Part shown: positions 9,901 through 17,582 of the stretch, piece by piece
Layout of the letters: every line of letters begins with the position of its first letter
Position numbering within the stretch: position 1 is the stretch's first letter
NCBI GenBank assembly: GCA_913774355.1
Contig: CAJYGB010000018.1
Coordinates: forward strand, 186,001 to 250,000
Source: an uncultured Chryseobacterium sp.
GTDB lineage: Bacteria > Bacteroidota > Bacteroidia > Flavobacteriales > Weeksellaceae
DNA length: 64,000 nt
Direction: 5' to 3'
Made by a program: the position numbers and the translations under genes
The notes under the pieces: model-generated
Told to the model about the DNA's origin: nothing
The model's input: the letters and a program-made list of their open reading frames with translations, nothing else
The model's database searches: none

Positions 9901-10187
9901 CGAAAGAAACGTGGGCTTTCATTTCCATCATGGTCTATGCTTTTGTTCTGCACATGAGACTGGTTCCGGGATTACGAAGCAGATGGGCATTCCACGTAGC
10001 GACGATGTTTGCATTCTGTTCGATGGTAATGACCTATTTTGGGGTAAATTATTACCTCAGCGGGCTTCACTCATATGCAGCAGGTGATCCGGTTCCGGTT
10101 CCGGCGTGGGTGTACATCGGACTTGGAACGATGCTGGCTTTAGCCATTGCCTCTTATGTAAAGTTCAGAATTTTGACAAAGAAATAA
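6942..10187 (+). CDS. Fused ResB-CcsA system II cytochrome c synthase
   Basis: This single protein carries out the system II step of cytochrome c maturation: it moves haem across the inner membrane and attaches it to apocytochrome CxxCH motifs. The 1081-residue product has an N-terminal ResB (Ccs1) part with membrane helices at about 10-110 and a large periplasmic domain, a membrane segment near 430, a second periplasmic stretch with a His-rich patch (HVEGENHNH), and a C-terminal CcsA part (about 770-1081) with eight helices. The haem-handling tryptophan-rich WWD motif is visible as WGRYWSWDPKETW, and candidate haem-ligand histidines sit in HGGSALDPQ, HVAIITSSYG and VLHMRL. Fusion of ResB and CcsA is typical of Bacteroidota and epsilonproteobacteria. 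It has its own promoter and terminator. Confidence 0.93.
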   Translation: MKKIQDILISTRTMAVLLLGYAFAMAYATFLENDYGTPTAKALIYEAWWFELIMLLLILNFIGNIGRYRLWKRDKWPVLVFHLAFVLIFIGGAITRYISFEGMMHIREGETTNEIVTDKNFLKIQIEEKGDVLNYQDIPYLMSPLHKNLEATYDFRGKQVKVVAKEYVQRKKDSLVANPNGSEYLHLVSTGQTGRQNIFIKPGETKSVNGTLVTFNRAIDGAVEFKNEGGQLFIKTPVDANYMTMATQATGTTKKDEFQPLALRSLYSINELKLVVPEGLRKGKLISIEGDRKKDQNVPDMLKVELQGPKTKQLVDLSVEKGNPNAYKQVTMDGLNIMIGFGPKIYNTPFSLKLDDFVMETYPGSSSPSAYESHIKIIDEGKQTPFKIYMNHVLNHKGYRFFQSSFDPDRMGTVLSVNHDFWGTLISYIGYTFLFGGMFFMFFWKGTHFWKLNKMLKDVNKKKAATVLLLLLSFGLNAQKIETHGTTDGSREHMHVEGENHNHAPAPETAQPQGPKPFTKMKVVTADEIIARNKISTEHADKFGYLLVQNFEGRIVPINTEALDVLRKLYKKDEFKGTDGKSLTANQWFLSVNIDTPSWTMVPMIKVGTKGGDELKNKTKADEDGYTSLMNLFPADANGNLKYILESDYNTAFRKKPAEQTNYDKEVIAVNERVQIFNEFFSGQFMRIVPVKNDANHTWHSWLDQKMEPDMESQQVMGPYFAEVLKAQQTGNWSKADAELAKLSVYQQKWGKAVVPAKSKVDLEVFMNKLNINFKLLIFYTLIGGLLLILGFVELFKPNKILNKAIKAIIVIGIIGYAFHFLGLVARWYISGHAPWSNGYEAIIFISWVGITAGLLLYRNSNALIPAAGFMVAVIMMGFAHGGSALDPQITPLVPVLKSYWLIVHVAIITSSYGFFALSMIIAVISLIFYTISQKETYKIHHDTTLKELAIVSEMSLTIGLFALTVGNFLGGIWANESWGRYWSWDPKETWAFISIMVYAFVLHMRLVPGLRSRWAFHVATMFAFCSMVMTYFGVNYYLSGLHSYAAGDPVPVPAWVYIGLGTMLALAIASYVKFRILTKK

Positions 10188-10207
10188 AATTTGATCTCTT
10201 ATAAATG

Positions 10208-10240
10208 AAATCCCGGAAGTTGTTGCTTCCGGGATTTTTA
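10208..10240 (+). terminator. Rho-independent terminator after the ResB-CcsA gene
   Basis: AAATCCCGGAAG (10208-10219) and CTTCCGGGATTT (10226-10237) form a perfect 12-base stem with loop TTGTTG and a T-rich tail. Confidence 0.88.
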
Positions 10241-10333
10241 TTTGTTTTATAACTTTTAGTCTGTCATTAAATTTAACATTTGTTAAATATTAAAATTCAT
10301 ACTTGGAATTTCAATAATTAGATATATCTTTAT

Positions 10334-10350
10334 GATATTAAAATAATATC
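10334..10350. promoter_or_regulatory. Inverted repeat in the SPFH gene promoter region
   Basis: GATATTA-AAA-TAATATC is a perfect 7-base inverted repeat 20 bases before the start of the SPFH gene, next to a degenerate -7 element (TATCTTTA, 10325-10332). It is a possible operator; the region is A/T-rich, so chance is not excluded. Confidence 0.35.
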
Positions 10351-10369
10351 AAATTTAAAAATCAATATC

Positions 10370-11236
10370 ATGGAAAAAATCTTAAAACCGATGTCCGGAT
10401 ACCTAACTTTGGTGATCTGTCTCGGATTGTTTGTGGCTTCAATTTATTTTTTTGCGATGGGAGTCGATAGCAGTATTACTCTTGTAGTGCTGGGCTTTTT
10501 AACCTTTATTCTTTTCTGCTTTTTCCTGAAAGGACTGATGATCATCCAGCCGAACCACTCGCGGGTGTTAAATTTTTTTGGAAAATATGTAGGAACCGTA
10601 AAGGATAACGGACTGTTCTTCATCAATCCCCTGTATTCATCCCAAAGGATCAGTTTGCGCTCGGAAAACCTGCAGGGACAAACCTTAAAGGTAAACGACA
10701 AAATGGGAAATCCTATCGAAATTGCCGTTGTCATTGTCTGGAAAGTGGGAGATACTTATAAAGCGGCTTTTGATGTAGAACGCTATTCGGATTTTGTCAA
10801 AATGCAGAGTGAAGCAGCAGTACGTCATCTGGCCATGAGCTTTCCGTATGACAATCTGGAAGATGACCATGCTCCGATTACGTTAAGGGAAGGTGGAGAT
10901 AAGATTAATGCCATCCTTGAAGAAGAACTCACAGAAAGACTTTCAAAAGCCGGGATTGTCATTCAGGAAGCGAGGATTTCACATCTTGCCTATGCATCGG
11001 AAATTGCCGGTGCCATGCTTCAGCGTCAGCAGGCAACAGCCATTGTAGCCGCAAGGACTAAAATTGTAGAAGGTGCCGTGGGAATGGTGGATTTAGCCCT
11101 AAGAAAGCTTTCCGAAGAAAATATTGTAGAACTGGATGATGAAAAAAAAGCAGCGATGGTAAGCAATTTAATGGTTGTGTTGTGCGGTGAAAAAGCAGCC
11201 ACTCCGATACTGAATGCCGGGACACTCTACAATTAA
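10370..11236 (+). CDS. SPFH/Band 7 domain membrane protein
   Basis: SPFH (stomatin/prohibitin/flotillin/HflK) proteins form membrane-anchored rings that organise membrane regions or control proteases. The 288-residue product has two N-terminal membrane helices (about 15-35 and 40-60), then the Band 7 domain beginning at IIQPNHSRVLNFFGKYVGTV, and a C-terminal helical segment with IVAARTKIVEGAVGMVDLAL that is typical of this subfamily. The C-terminus ends shortly after, without a long flotillin coiled coil. A gene for a ribbon-helix-helix protein follows after 61 bases on the same strand, a pairing I recall from other bacterial genomes. The biological role is not known; the domain call is firm. 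Confidence 0.88.
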   Translation: MEKILKPMSGYLTLVICLGLFVASIYFFAMGVDSSITLVVLGFLTFILFCFFLKGLMIIQPNHSRVLNFFGKYVGTVKDNGLFFINPLYSSQRISLRSENLQGQTLKVNDKMGNPIEIAVVIVWKVGDTYKAAFDVERYSDFVKMQSEAAVRHLAMSFPYDNLEDDHAPITLREGGDKINAILEEELTERLSKAGIVIQEARISHLAYASEIAGAMLQRQQATAIVAARTKIVEGAVGMVDLALRKLSEENIVELDDEKKAAMVSNLMVVLCGEKAATPILNAGTLYN

Positions 11237-11297
11237 TACAAATAACACGTAAACATAGAAGGTCAGCTTTACGTAGCATTAGAAAAGAATCAATAAA

Positions 11298-11486
11298 ATG
11301 AAATCTGAAAAAGCCCAGAATACTTCCCCAGGCAAAGGCAAAAAATCCTTTGTTCTCCGGATCGATGAGTCTACCTATAAGCTTCTGGAGAAATGGGCGA
11401 ACGATGAATTCCGCAGCGTTAATGGGCAGATTGAGTATTTGCTGCATCAAAAGCTGATGGAATCGGGAAGGAAAAAGAAAGAATGA
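11298..11486 (+). CDS. Small ribbon-helix-helix (Arc-like) DNA-binding protein
   Basis: The 62-residue product has a basic N-terminal arm, then FVLRIDESTYKLLEKWAND, where the strand and first helix of an Arc/MetJ-type fold are expected, and RSVNGQIEYLLHQKL as the second helix. The pattern of Arc-like proteins, a beta strand with alternating basic and hydrophobic residues followed by SxNxxIxxLL, is clear. Such proteins bind DNA as dimers or tetramers. It lies in the same direction just after the SPFH gene, so it probably belongs to that operon and may bind near its promoter, where a short inverted repeat is found. It could instead be a solitary antitoxin-like protein, but no toxin partner is adjacent. 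Confidence 0.75.
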   Translation: MKSEKAQNTSPGKGKKSFVLRIDESTYKLLEKWANDEFRSVNGQIEYLLHQKLMESGRKKKE

Positions 11487-11513
11487 TTTTTAAGTCCAAT
11501 TAACAATTATAAT

Positions 11514-11545
11514 AAAAAAAGCTGAGAAAAATCTCAGCTTTTTTC
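11514..11545. terminator. Bidirectional rho-independent terminator
   Basis: A run of A residues, GCTGAGA, four A residues, TCTCAGC and a run of T residues form a strong hairpin between two convergent genes, so it can serve both. Confidence 0.88.
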
Positions 11546-11563
11546 ATATTTTATTTCAATCAA

Positions 11564-11764
11564 TTAATCAAATATTCCTGTAAAGTAGCCTGCAATAATG
11601 CTCCATGCATTTTTCCCCAGGAAGTAGATCAGCGTGGACGTGATGATCCCCTTTACCGTAAAAAATATAATGCCGCCAATCCCGAATTTTTTCAGCAGGC
11701 TTTTCCAGCGGGACGGTTTTTTTTCCTCTGCAGCAGATTCGTTTTTAATCCTGTTATTTTCCAT
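11564..11764 (-). CDS. Small single-pass membrane protein, unknown function
   Basis: The 66-residue product has a charged N-terminus (about 1-27, rich in Glu and Lys), a Gly-Ile-rich hydrophobic stretch (about 29-50, IGGIIFFTVKGIITSTLIYF) and a short amphipathic end with GKNAWSII. One or two membrane segments are possible. I do not recognise a family, although small proteins of this type occur widely in flavobacteria. It is transcribed toward the SPFH operon and shares a terminator with it. The ORF has a plausible ATG, normal codon use and no overlap with another gene, so I judge it real. Confidence 0.6.
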   Translation of the reverse strand: MENNRIKNESAAEEKKPSRWKSLLKKFGIGGIIFFTVKGIITSTLIYFLGKNAWSIIAGYFTGIFD

Positions 11765-11846
11765 TTCTGAAATTCAAATGATTGCCTTACAAAGATAAGT
11801 ATGTTTATAATTAGTCCAAATAAAAAACATGTTAAAAAATTAAAAT

Positions 11847-11876
11847 TTTGCGGTTCGCATAATATTTTTATCTTTA
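11847..11876 (+). promoter_or_regulatory. Promoter of the lysine-degradation aldehyde dehydrogenase
   Basis: TTTG (11847-11850), 18 bases, then TATCTTTA (11869-11876), which differs from the -7 consensus only in the last base, 24 bases before the ATG. Confidence 0.6.
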
Positions 11877-11900
11877 GAGGAAACGAAAAGTAAAATTTTT

Positions 11901-13451
11901 ATGTCTAAAAAAGTAAAGGATTTTGGGATTGAAAAAACGCTCAAAAATCTGGGAATTAAAGATGAGAATAAGGGAACTTCAACAGGCGGAAAATACTTTG
12001 CATCAGGGAAAACCTTAGAAAGTTACTCTCCGGTGGACGGCAACCTGATTGCAAAAGTGAAAACTTCCGGAGCATCGGATTACGATAAGGTAATCGAAAC
12101 GGCGGAGAAAGCTTTTAAAGAATTCAGGCTTATTCCAGCCCCTAAAAGAGGGGAAATCGTAAGGCAGCTCGGCCAGAAACTAAGACAATACAAAGATGAT
12201 CTGGGGAAACTTGTTTCGTATGAAATGGGTAAATCCTTACAGGAAGGTTTGGGTGAAGTTCAGGAAATGATCGACATCTGTGATTTTGCCGTTGGGGTTT
12301 CAAGACAGCTTCACGGGTATACCATGCATTCTGAAAGACCCGGACACAGAATGTATGAGCAGTATCATCCTTTGGGAATCGTAGGGATTATTACTGCGTT
12401 CAACTTCCCGGTAGCCGTATGGTCCTGGAATACAGCGCTGGCATGGATCTGCGGAAATGTAACGATTTGGAAGCCGTCGGAAAAAACACCGCTTTGTGCT
12501 GTTGCGTGCCAGAATATTATGAATGAAGTATTAAAAGAAAATAACCTTCCGGAAGGAATTTCAAGTGTGCTGGTGGCAGATCATGAGATCGGACAGCGTC
12601 TGGTGGACGATAAAAGAATAGCACTCGTTTCCTTCACGGGATCTACAAGAGTCGGAAGAATGGTCTCCGCGAATGTGGCACAGAGATTCGGAAAATCCAT
12701 CCTTGAACTGGGCGGAAACAACGCGATCATTATTTCCAAAGATGCCGATATCGATATGTCTATCATCGGAGCGGTTTTCGGAGCAGTAGGAACGGCAGGG
12801 CAGAGATGTACCTCAACGAGAAGGCTGATCATTCACGAAAGCGTATACGATGAAGTAAAAAACAGGCTGGTAAAAGCTTACGGACAGTTAAAAATAGGAA
12901 ATCCTCTGGACGAGGCCAATCATGTCGGGCCGCTGATTGATAAAGATGCGGTAAATATGTATCAGGAAGCCATTAAAAAAGGAAAAAAAGAAGGAGCGAA
13001 ATTTATCGTGGAAGGAGAAGTCCTGAAAGGAAAAGGCTATGAATCCGGCTGCTACGTAAAGCCATGTATTGCTGAAGTGAAAAATTCTTATGAAATCGTT
13101 CAGCATGAGACCTTTGCTCCTATTTTATATTTAATTAAATACAGTACGCTCGACGAGGCCATTTCCATCCAGAATGATGTTCCGCAGGGATTATCGTCTG
13201 CGATTATGACCCAGAACCTTAGAGAGGCGGAGTTATTCCTTTCCCATGCAGGTTCGGACTGCGGAATTGCCAATGTGAATATCGGAACCTCAGGCGCAGA
13301 AATCGGCGGTGCTTTCGGCGGTGAAAAAGAAACCGGCGGCGGCAGGGAATCGGGATCGGATGTCTGGAAATATTATATGAGAAGACAGACGAATACCATC
13401 AATTATACCGCCAGCCTGCCATTGGCACAAGGCATTAAGTTTGACCTTTAA
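11901..13451 (+). CDS. ALDH7-type aldehyde dehydrogenase, probable piperideine-6-carboxylate dehydrogenase
   Basis: This NAD-dependent aldehyde dehydrogenase most likely oxidises 2-aminoadipate 6-semialdehyde (in equilibrium with piperideine-6-carboxylate) to 2-aminoadipate, the second step of lysine catabolism through lysine 6-transaminase. The 516-residue product matches the ALDH7 (antiquitin) family: the N-terminal FGIEKTLKNLGIKDENKGTS stretch, AFNFPVAVWSWN, the FTGST cofactor motif, the catalytic Glu in LELGGNNA, and the catalytic Cys at about residue 303 in GQRCTSTRR. The next gene encodes lysine 6-transaminase, and the same pair (lat and pcd) is known from lysine-degrading Flavobacterium, which is the main reason for the substrate call. 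It lies 107 bases before that gene, with a hairpin in the gap. Confidence 0.88.
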   Translation: MSKKVKDFGIEKTLKNLGIKDENKGTSTGGKYFASGKTLESYSPVDGNLIAKVKTSGASDYDKVIETAEKAFKEFRLIPAPKRGEIVRQLGQKLRQYKDDLGKLVSYEMGKSLQEGLGEVQEMIDICDFAVGVSRQLHGYTMHSERPGHRMYEQYHPLGIVGIITAFNFPVAVWSWNTALAWICGNVTIWKPSEKTPLCAVACQNIMNEVLKENNLPEGISSVLVADHEIGQRLVDDKRIALVSFTGSTRVGRMVSANVAQRFGKSILELGGNNAIIISKDADIDMSIIGAVFGAVGTAGQRCTSTRRLIIHESVYDEVKNRLVKAYGQLKIGNPLDEANHVGPLIDKDAVNMYQEAIKKGKKEGAKFIVEGEVLKGKGYESGCYVKPCIAEVKNSYEIVQHETFAPILYLIKYSTLDEAISIQNDVPQGLSSAIMTQNLREAELFLSHAGSDCGIANVNIGTSGAEIGGAFGGEKETGGGRESGSDVWKYYMRRQTNTINYTASLPLAQGIKFDL

Positions 13452-13558
13452 AAAACTAATATAGAAACCGGGATGCAAAAAACTGTACTATCTGCGTTAT
13501 GATATAAATCCCGATTTCTGATTATTAAATTCTAATCAACCCTAAGATTTTATTTAAT

Positions 13559-14884
13559 ATGCAAACAACTATTGATATACAAACAAACAAAGTAAAGGAA
13601 ACCGTAGGCAGGCACGTGCTGGCAGACGGATTCGATTTCGTGATGGATATTGAAAAATCCCACGGCTCATGGCTTTACGATAAACTTACAAACCGCGAAT
13701 ACCTGGATATGTTTTCGATGTTTGCTTCAGCATCCATCGGGTACAATCATCCTTATCTTCTTGAAAAATCGGCATGGCTAGGAAAAATGGCGGTGAATAA
13801 GCCGACCCTGGCTGATGTATATTCCGAAGAATATGCTCAGTTCCTGGAAGTTTTTGAAAGAGTTGCTATTCCTCAGGAACTGCAGTATGCTTTCTTCATT
13901 GAAGGGGGTGCGCTTGCCGTTGAAAATGCAATGAAAGCCTGTTTCGACTGGAAAACAAGAAAAAATTTCGAGAAAGGTCTTGATCTGGAAGCAGGAATTT
14001 GTATCCACTTCAGACAGGCATTCCACGGAAGAAGCGGCTATACCTTAAGCCTTACCAATACAGCCGACCCGAGAAAATACCAGTATTTCCCGATGTTCAA
14101 CTGGCCAAGAATCCTAAATCCTAAACTTACTTTCCCGATCACCGAAGAGAATCTGGAGGAAACCATAAAAAATGAGAGGCTGGCCTTATTGAATATTGAA
14201 GAGGCTATTCTGATGAACTCTGATAAGGTAGCATGCATCATCATCGAACCGATCCAGGCGGAAGGCGGTGACAACCATTTCCGGGACGAATTCCTGATGG
14301 GATTGCGCAAAATCTGCGACCAGCACGAAATCCTTCTGATCTTTGACGAAGTACAGACCGGTATCGGAATTACGGGAAAAATGTGGGCATTCGAACATTT
14401 TACGGCAAAGCCCGACATTATTTCTTTCGGTAAAAAAACACAGGTTTGCGGAATCCTGGCCAATAAAGAAAAATTCGATGAAGTTCCCAATAATGTGTTC
14501 AGGGAAAGCTCCAGGATCAATTCCACGTTCGGAGGAAATTTTATTGATATGCTCCGTTTCCAGCTGGTGATGGAAGTGATCGAAAAAGAAAAACTGGTGG
14601 AAAATGCAAGAGTGGTGGGTGAATTCCTGTTGGAAGGCCTTCAGAATTTACAGCAAAAATATCCTGAAAAACTGTCCAATGCCAGAGGAAGAGGCCTGAT
14701 GTGTGCCATTGACCTTTCCACTTCTGAGCAGAGAAATCATTTACGGGATGAACTCTGGAACGACGGAATGATTATTCTGTCCTGTGGAGAACAGTCGCTG
14801 CGTTTCCGACCGCACTTAAACGTCACAAAAGAGGAAATTCAGCTGGCGCTGGATAAAATTGAAAATAATATTAATAAAATTTAA
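13559..14884 (+). CDS. lat: L-lysine 6-transaminase
   Basis: Lysine 6-transaminase moves the epsilon-amino group of L-lysine to 2-oxoglutarate, giving 2-aminoadipate 6-semialdehyde and glutamate, with PLP as cofactor. The 441-residue product is a class III (fold type I) aminotransferase. Visible features include the start HVLADGFDFVMDIEKSHGSW, IEGGALAVENAMKAC for cofactor phosphate contacts, FRQAFHGRSGYTLSLTNT, IIEPIQAEGGDNHFR, the ring-nitrogen Asp in LLIFDEVQTGIG, and the PLP lysine at about residue 292 in SFGKKTQVCG. These are characteristic of the Lat subfamily rather than of ornithine or GABA transaminases. With the aldehyde dehydrogenase just upstream it forms a two-step path from lysine to 2-aminoadipate. 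Confidence 0.9.
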   Translation: MQTTIDIQTNKVKETVGRHVLADGFDFVMDIEKSHGSWLYDKLTNREYLDMFSMFASASIGYNHPYLLEKSAWLGKMAVNKPTLADVYSEEYAQFLEVFERVAIPQELQYAFFIEGGALAVENAMKACFDWKTRKNFEKGLDLEAGICIHFRQAFHGRSGYTLSLTNTADPRKYQYFPMFNWPRILNPKLTFPITEENLEETIKNERLALLNIEEAILMNSDKVACIIIEPIQAEGGDNHFRDEFLMGLRKICDQHEILLIFDEVQTGIGITGKMWAFEHFTAKPDIISFGKKTQVCGILANKEKFDEVPNNVFRESSRINSTFGGNFIDMLRFQLVMEVIEKEKLVENARVVGEFLLEGLQNLQQKYPEKLSNARGRGLMCAIDLSTSEQRNHLRDELWNDGMIILSCGEQSLRFRPHLNVTKEEIQLALDKIENNINKI

Positions 14885-14947
14885 ATTCCGAAATTTGTAA
14901 TTTTCAAAAAAACGTTATATATTTAGATACTCAAACGAAAACGTATT

Positions 14948-15178
14948 ATGGAAAGAAGTACAAGAGTATCAGTTTTTGAAAGTGACAAACCTGCAGAGAT
15001 CCAGTTAATTAAGTCTAAACTGGATGATGCACAAATAAGAAATTCAGTAGAAAACAATTACCTTACTTTTACAACAACGCCTACGGCAACCTCTTTGAAA
15101 GTAATGGTGAAACTGGAAGATGAAAAGAAAGCCTTCGACGTTATTGACGCTTATCTCCAGCAAAATGAAAATCAATAA
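14948..15178 (+). CDS. DUF2007-family small protein
   Basis: The 76-residue product matches the DUF2007 (putative signal-transducing) family: VFESDKPAEIQLIKSKLDDAQIRNSVENNY is the typical start, a single alpha/beta ferredoxin-like fold with the family's EI-xx-IKSKLDDA-I pattern. These proteins resemble PII-type regulators in fold, and some carry zinc-binding tails, which this one lacks. Its function is unknown. It stands alone, 63 bases after lat, and is followed by a hairpin terminator. Confidence 0.75.
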   Translation: MERSTRVSVFESDKPAEIQLIKSKLDDAQIRNSVENNYLTFTTTPTATSLKVMVKLEDEKKAFDVIDAYLQQNENQ

Positions 15179-15212
15179 AAACAATTTCATAATTTTAAAT
15201 TTTACTACTTCG

Positions 15213-15247
15213 AACCGAAAATTAATTTTAATTAGTTTTCGGTTTTT
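15213..15247 (+). terminator. Rho-independent terminator
   Basis: AACCGAAAA (15213-15221) pairs with TTTTCGGTT (15236-15244), and a T run follows. It ends the DUF2007 transcript. Confidence 0.8.
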
Positions 15248-15305
15248 TACTTTTAACAGGGTTTATTAACTGAACCCAATTTTATATATAATTAAATTCT
15301 CAGCA

Positions 15306-15818
15306 ATGAATTCAGAAATCAGATTAAGAAAAGCACAAATTGATGAAAAAGAAAAGATCTGGAACATTCTGCAGCAGGCCATCGAAAGACGGAGACAGGA
15401 TGGCAGCTCCCAATGGCAGCAGGGATATCCCAATGCAGATACGGTAGAAAGCGATATTTCAAAGGGTTTTGGATATGTACTGACTGTAAATGATGAGATT
15501 GCCGTCTATGCAGCACTGATTCTGAATGACGAGCCTGCTTACAGTACTATTGAAGGTGCCTGGCTGAGTAACGGCGAATTTGTTGTCGTACACCGCGTAG
15601 CCGTGGATGCAAAATTTGCAGGGAAGGGAATGGTAAAGATACTTTTCGACCATATCGAAGAATTCACCTGTTCGCATGGCATACAAAGTGTTAAAGTAGA
15701 TACGAACTTTGACAATACGGCAATGCTCAGAATCCTGGAAAGCAAAGGGTACAGTTACTGCGGGGAGGTATTCCTGGCCGGTGGTGTGCGTAAAGCATTC
15801 GAGAAGATTATTATTTAA
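15306..15818 (+). CDS. GNAT-family N-acetyltransferase
   Basis: GNAT enzymes transfer an acetyl group from acetyl-CoA to an amine. The 170-residue product begins with IRLRKAQIDEKEKIWNILQQ and has the core fold with strand 4 at VVHRVAVDAKFAGKGMVKI, which holds the acetyl-CoA pyrophosphate-binding motif A (here KFAGKGMVK in place of the common Q/RxxGxG/A). The C-terminal part VKVDTNFDNTAMLRILESKGY matches motif B. The substrate cannot be read from the sequence. The gene has no obvious operon partner. Confidence 0.82.
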   Translation: MNSEIRLRKAQIDEKEKIWNILQQAIERRRQDGSSQWQQGYPNADTVESDISKGFGYVLTVNDEIAVYAALILNDEPAYSTIEGAWLSNGEFVVVHRVAVDAKFAGKGMVKILFDHIEEFTCSHGIQSVKVDTNFDNTAMLRILESKGYSYCGEVFLAGGVRKAFEKIII

Positions 15819-15911
15819 TTGAAAAGTTAAGTCTATAATCATTGAATTTTTAAAACACTGTACATTCATAAACTCTATCATATTTGTTCGTTTAGTTCAG
15901 AACTAATTTTT

Positions 15912-15919
15912 TACTTTTG
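15912..15919 (+). promoter_or_regulatory. -7 promoter element (TACTTTTG) of the efflux operon
   Basis: An exact TAnnTTTG match 18 bases before the regulator's ATG at 15938. It overlaps an in-frame TTG at 15917, which is therefore rejected as start. It is the only promoter I see ahead of the four-gene efflux operon. Confidence 0.6.
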
Positions 15920-15937
15920 TGTCAAAATTTATATACC

Positions 15938-16390
15938 ATGCATAAGAGTATAGAAATTGATGATAAAATTTTTCAGGATGCCATAAAGTTTTATGGGTCC
16001 GTTTTCAGTTTACCACCCTTAGCATCAAAGATTTATGCATATCTTCTTTTCGATTATGACAAAGTGGGCATTACTTTTGATGAGTTTGTGGAAGTTTTTT
16101 CTGCAAGCAAAAGTTCGGTTTCCACCAGCATTTCCCTTTTGCTGAATTCAGAACTTATCACGGATCATAACAGGATGGATGAGCGGAAACGGTATTTTTT
16201 CATCAATGATGGCTACAAGAAGATAAGATTTGAAAAAATAGTTCAAAAATTGAAAGACGAATTGAAACTGCTGGATGATTTAGATCGTTTTAAGAAAAAT
16301 CATAATAATTACAATGAAAAAACCGAGGCTTATAAAGCACTGTTGACCAAAAATATAATACAAATTCAGGAATCTCTTAATAAACTATAA
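15938..16390 (+). CDS. MarR/GbsR-type transcriptional regulator of the efflux operon
   Basis: The 150-residue product is a winged-helix regulator of the GbsR/MarR type: the segment LPPLASKIYAYLLFDYDKVGITFDEFVEVFSASKSS is the first helices of the winged-helix domain, SSVSTSISLLLNSELI the recognition helix, and RKRYFFIN the wing, followed by a long helix for dimerisation (about 95-145). The regulator is translated just one base before the adaptor gene of the RND pump, so it is co-transcribed and probably represses or modulates its own operon. The ligand is unknown. I start it at the ATG (MHKSIEI) because an upstream TTG lies within the -7 promoter element. Confidence 0.83.
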   Translation: MHKSIEIDDKIFQDAIKFYGSVFSLPPLASKIYAYLLFDYDKVGITFDEFVEVFSASKSSVSTSISLLLNSELITDHNRMDERKRYFFINDGYKKIRFEKIVQKLKDELKLLDDLDRFKKNHNNYNEKTEAYKALLTKNIIQIQESLNKL

Positions 16391-16391
16391 A

Positions 16392-17579
16392 ATGAATAAT
16401 AAGCTACTTATACTTTCTGCTGCAGCCCTTTCTCTGGTGGCCTGCAAAAAAGAAGCTCCTAAGCAGGACGGCCCGAAACCATATCCTGTGGTAAATGTGG
16501 AGACCAAAAATGTCACCGGCTACCAAACATTTCCGGCTACCATTCAAGGGAGGGTGAACAATGACGTACGGGCTAAAATACAGGGATATATCACCCAGGT
16601 CCTGGTAGATGAAGGGCAGTATGTCACCAAAGGGCAACCGCTTTTCCGGTTGGAAACCAATATTCTGAACGAAACGGCAGCTGCTTCCAAAGCGGGAATC
16701 AACGCAGCAGAATCCAACATTGCAGCGGCACAGGCAGCTGTAGCGGCCGCTAATGTTGAAGTAAACAAACTCAGACCCCTGGTTCAGAAAAATATTATCA
16801 GCAACGTACAATTACAGACTGCACAGGCAAATCTTGCACAGGCGCAGGCACAACTTAAGCAGGCGCAGGCATCCAAAAGCCAGGCAGTGGCCAATTATAA
16901 AGGTGTAGAAGCCAATATCGAATATTCAGTGATCAGGGCGCCGATTTCAGGAGTAATTGGAAAACTTCCCCTGAAGGTCGGAAGTCTAGTGGGACCAAGC
17001 GATCAGACCCCTCTGACGACCATTTCCGATACTTCCGAAATCTACGCGTATTTTTCAATGAATGAAAAAGAATATTTCAATTTCCTTGAGAAATCTCCAG
17101 GCGCGACCATATCTGAAAAAATTAAAAATCTTCCTATGGTCGAATTGCAGCTGGCCAACGGCAGCCTTTATCCTGAAAAAGGAAGAATCCAAGCCATTAC
17201 CGGACAGATCGACCCTACGACGGGAACCATCCAGTTCAGAGTTGCTTTCAGCAATGCACAGAAGCTTTTAAGCAATGGTAACAGTGGAACCATAAGATTC
17301 CCTCAACATTACGACAACGTACTCGTAGTTCCGGAAAGTGCAACATACGAACAACAGGGAATCGTTTATGTATATAAAGTAGACAAAAGCGATACGGCAA
17401 GAAATGTTGTCATCAATGTGATCGACAGAATCGACAATATGGCTTTAATTAAGTCCGGAGTCAATAAAGGCGAAACTGTAATTGCAGCAGGAATCGGAGG
17501 ATTGAAGCCCGGAACTGCCGTTAAAAAGCAGCCTGTGAAAATGGATAGTCTCGTTCAATCAATAAAACCGAAATTCTAA
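16392..17579 (+). CDS. RND efflux periplasmic adaptor lipoprotein (AcrA/MexA type)
   Basis: This membrane fusion protein links the inner-membrane RND pump to the outer-membrane channel. The 395-residue product has a lipobox (LVAC, Cys near 20), a biotinyl/lipoyl-like domain split around a long coiled-coil hairpin (about 95-175, rich in Ala and Gln), the beta-barrel domain with YAYFSMNEKEYFNF, and the membrane-proximal domain with VVPESATYEQQGIVYVYKV. The order matches AcrA/MexA. It sits one base after the regulator gene and three before the pump gene, so the three are translated from one transcript. The substrates of the pump cannot be deduced. Confidence 0.94.
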   Translation: MNNKLLILSAAALSLVACKKEAPKQDGPKPYPVVNVETKNVTGYQTFPATIQGRVNNDVRAKIQGYITQVLVDEGQYVTKGQPLFRLETNILNETAAASKAGINAAESNIAAAQAAVAAANVEVNKLRPLVQKNIISNVQLQTAQANLAQAQAQLKQAQASKSQAVANYKGVEANIEYSVIRAPISGVIGKLPLKVGSLVGPSDQTPLTTISDTSEIYAYFSMNEKEYFNFLEKSPGATISEKIKNLPMVELQLANGSLYPEKGRIQAITGQIDPTTGTIQFRVAFSNAQKLLSNGNSGTIRFPQHYDNVLVVPESATYEQQGIVYVYKVDKSDTARNVVINVIDRIDNMALIKSGVNKGETVIAAGIGGLKPGTAVKKQPVKMDSLVQSIKPKF

Positions 17580-17582
17580 AAA

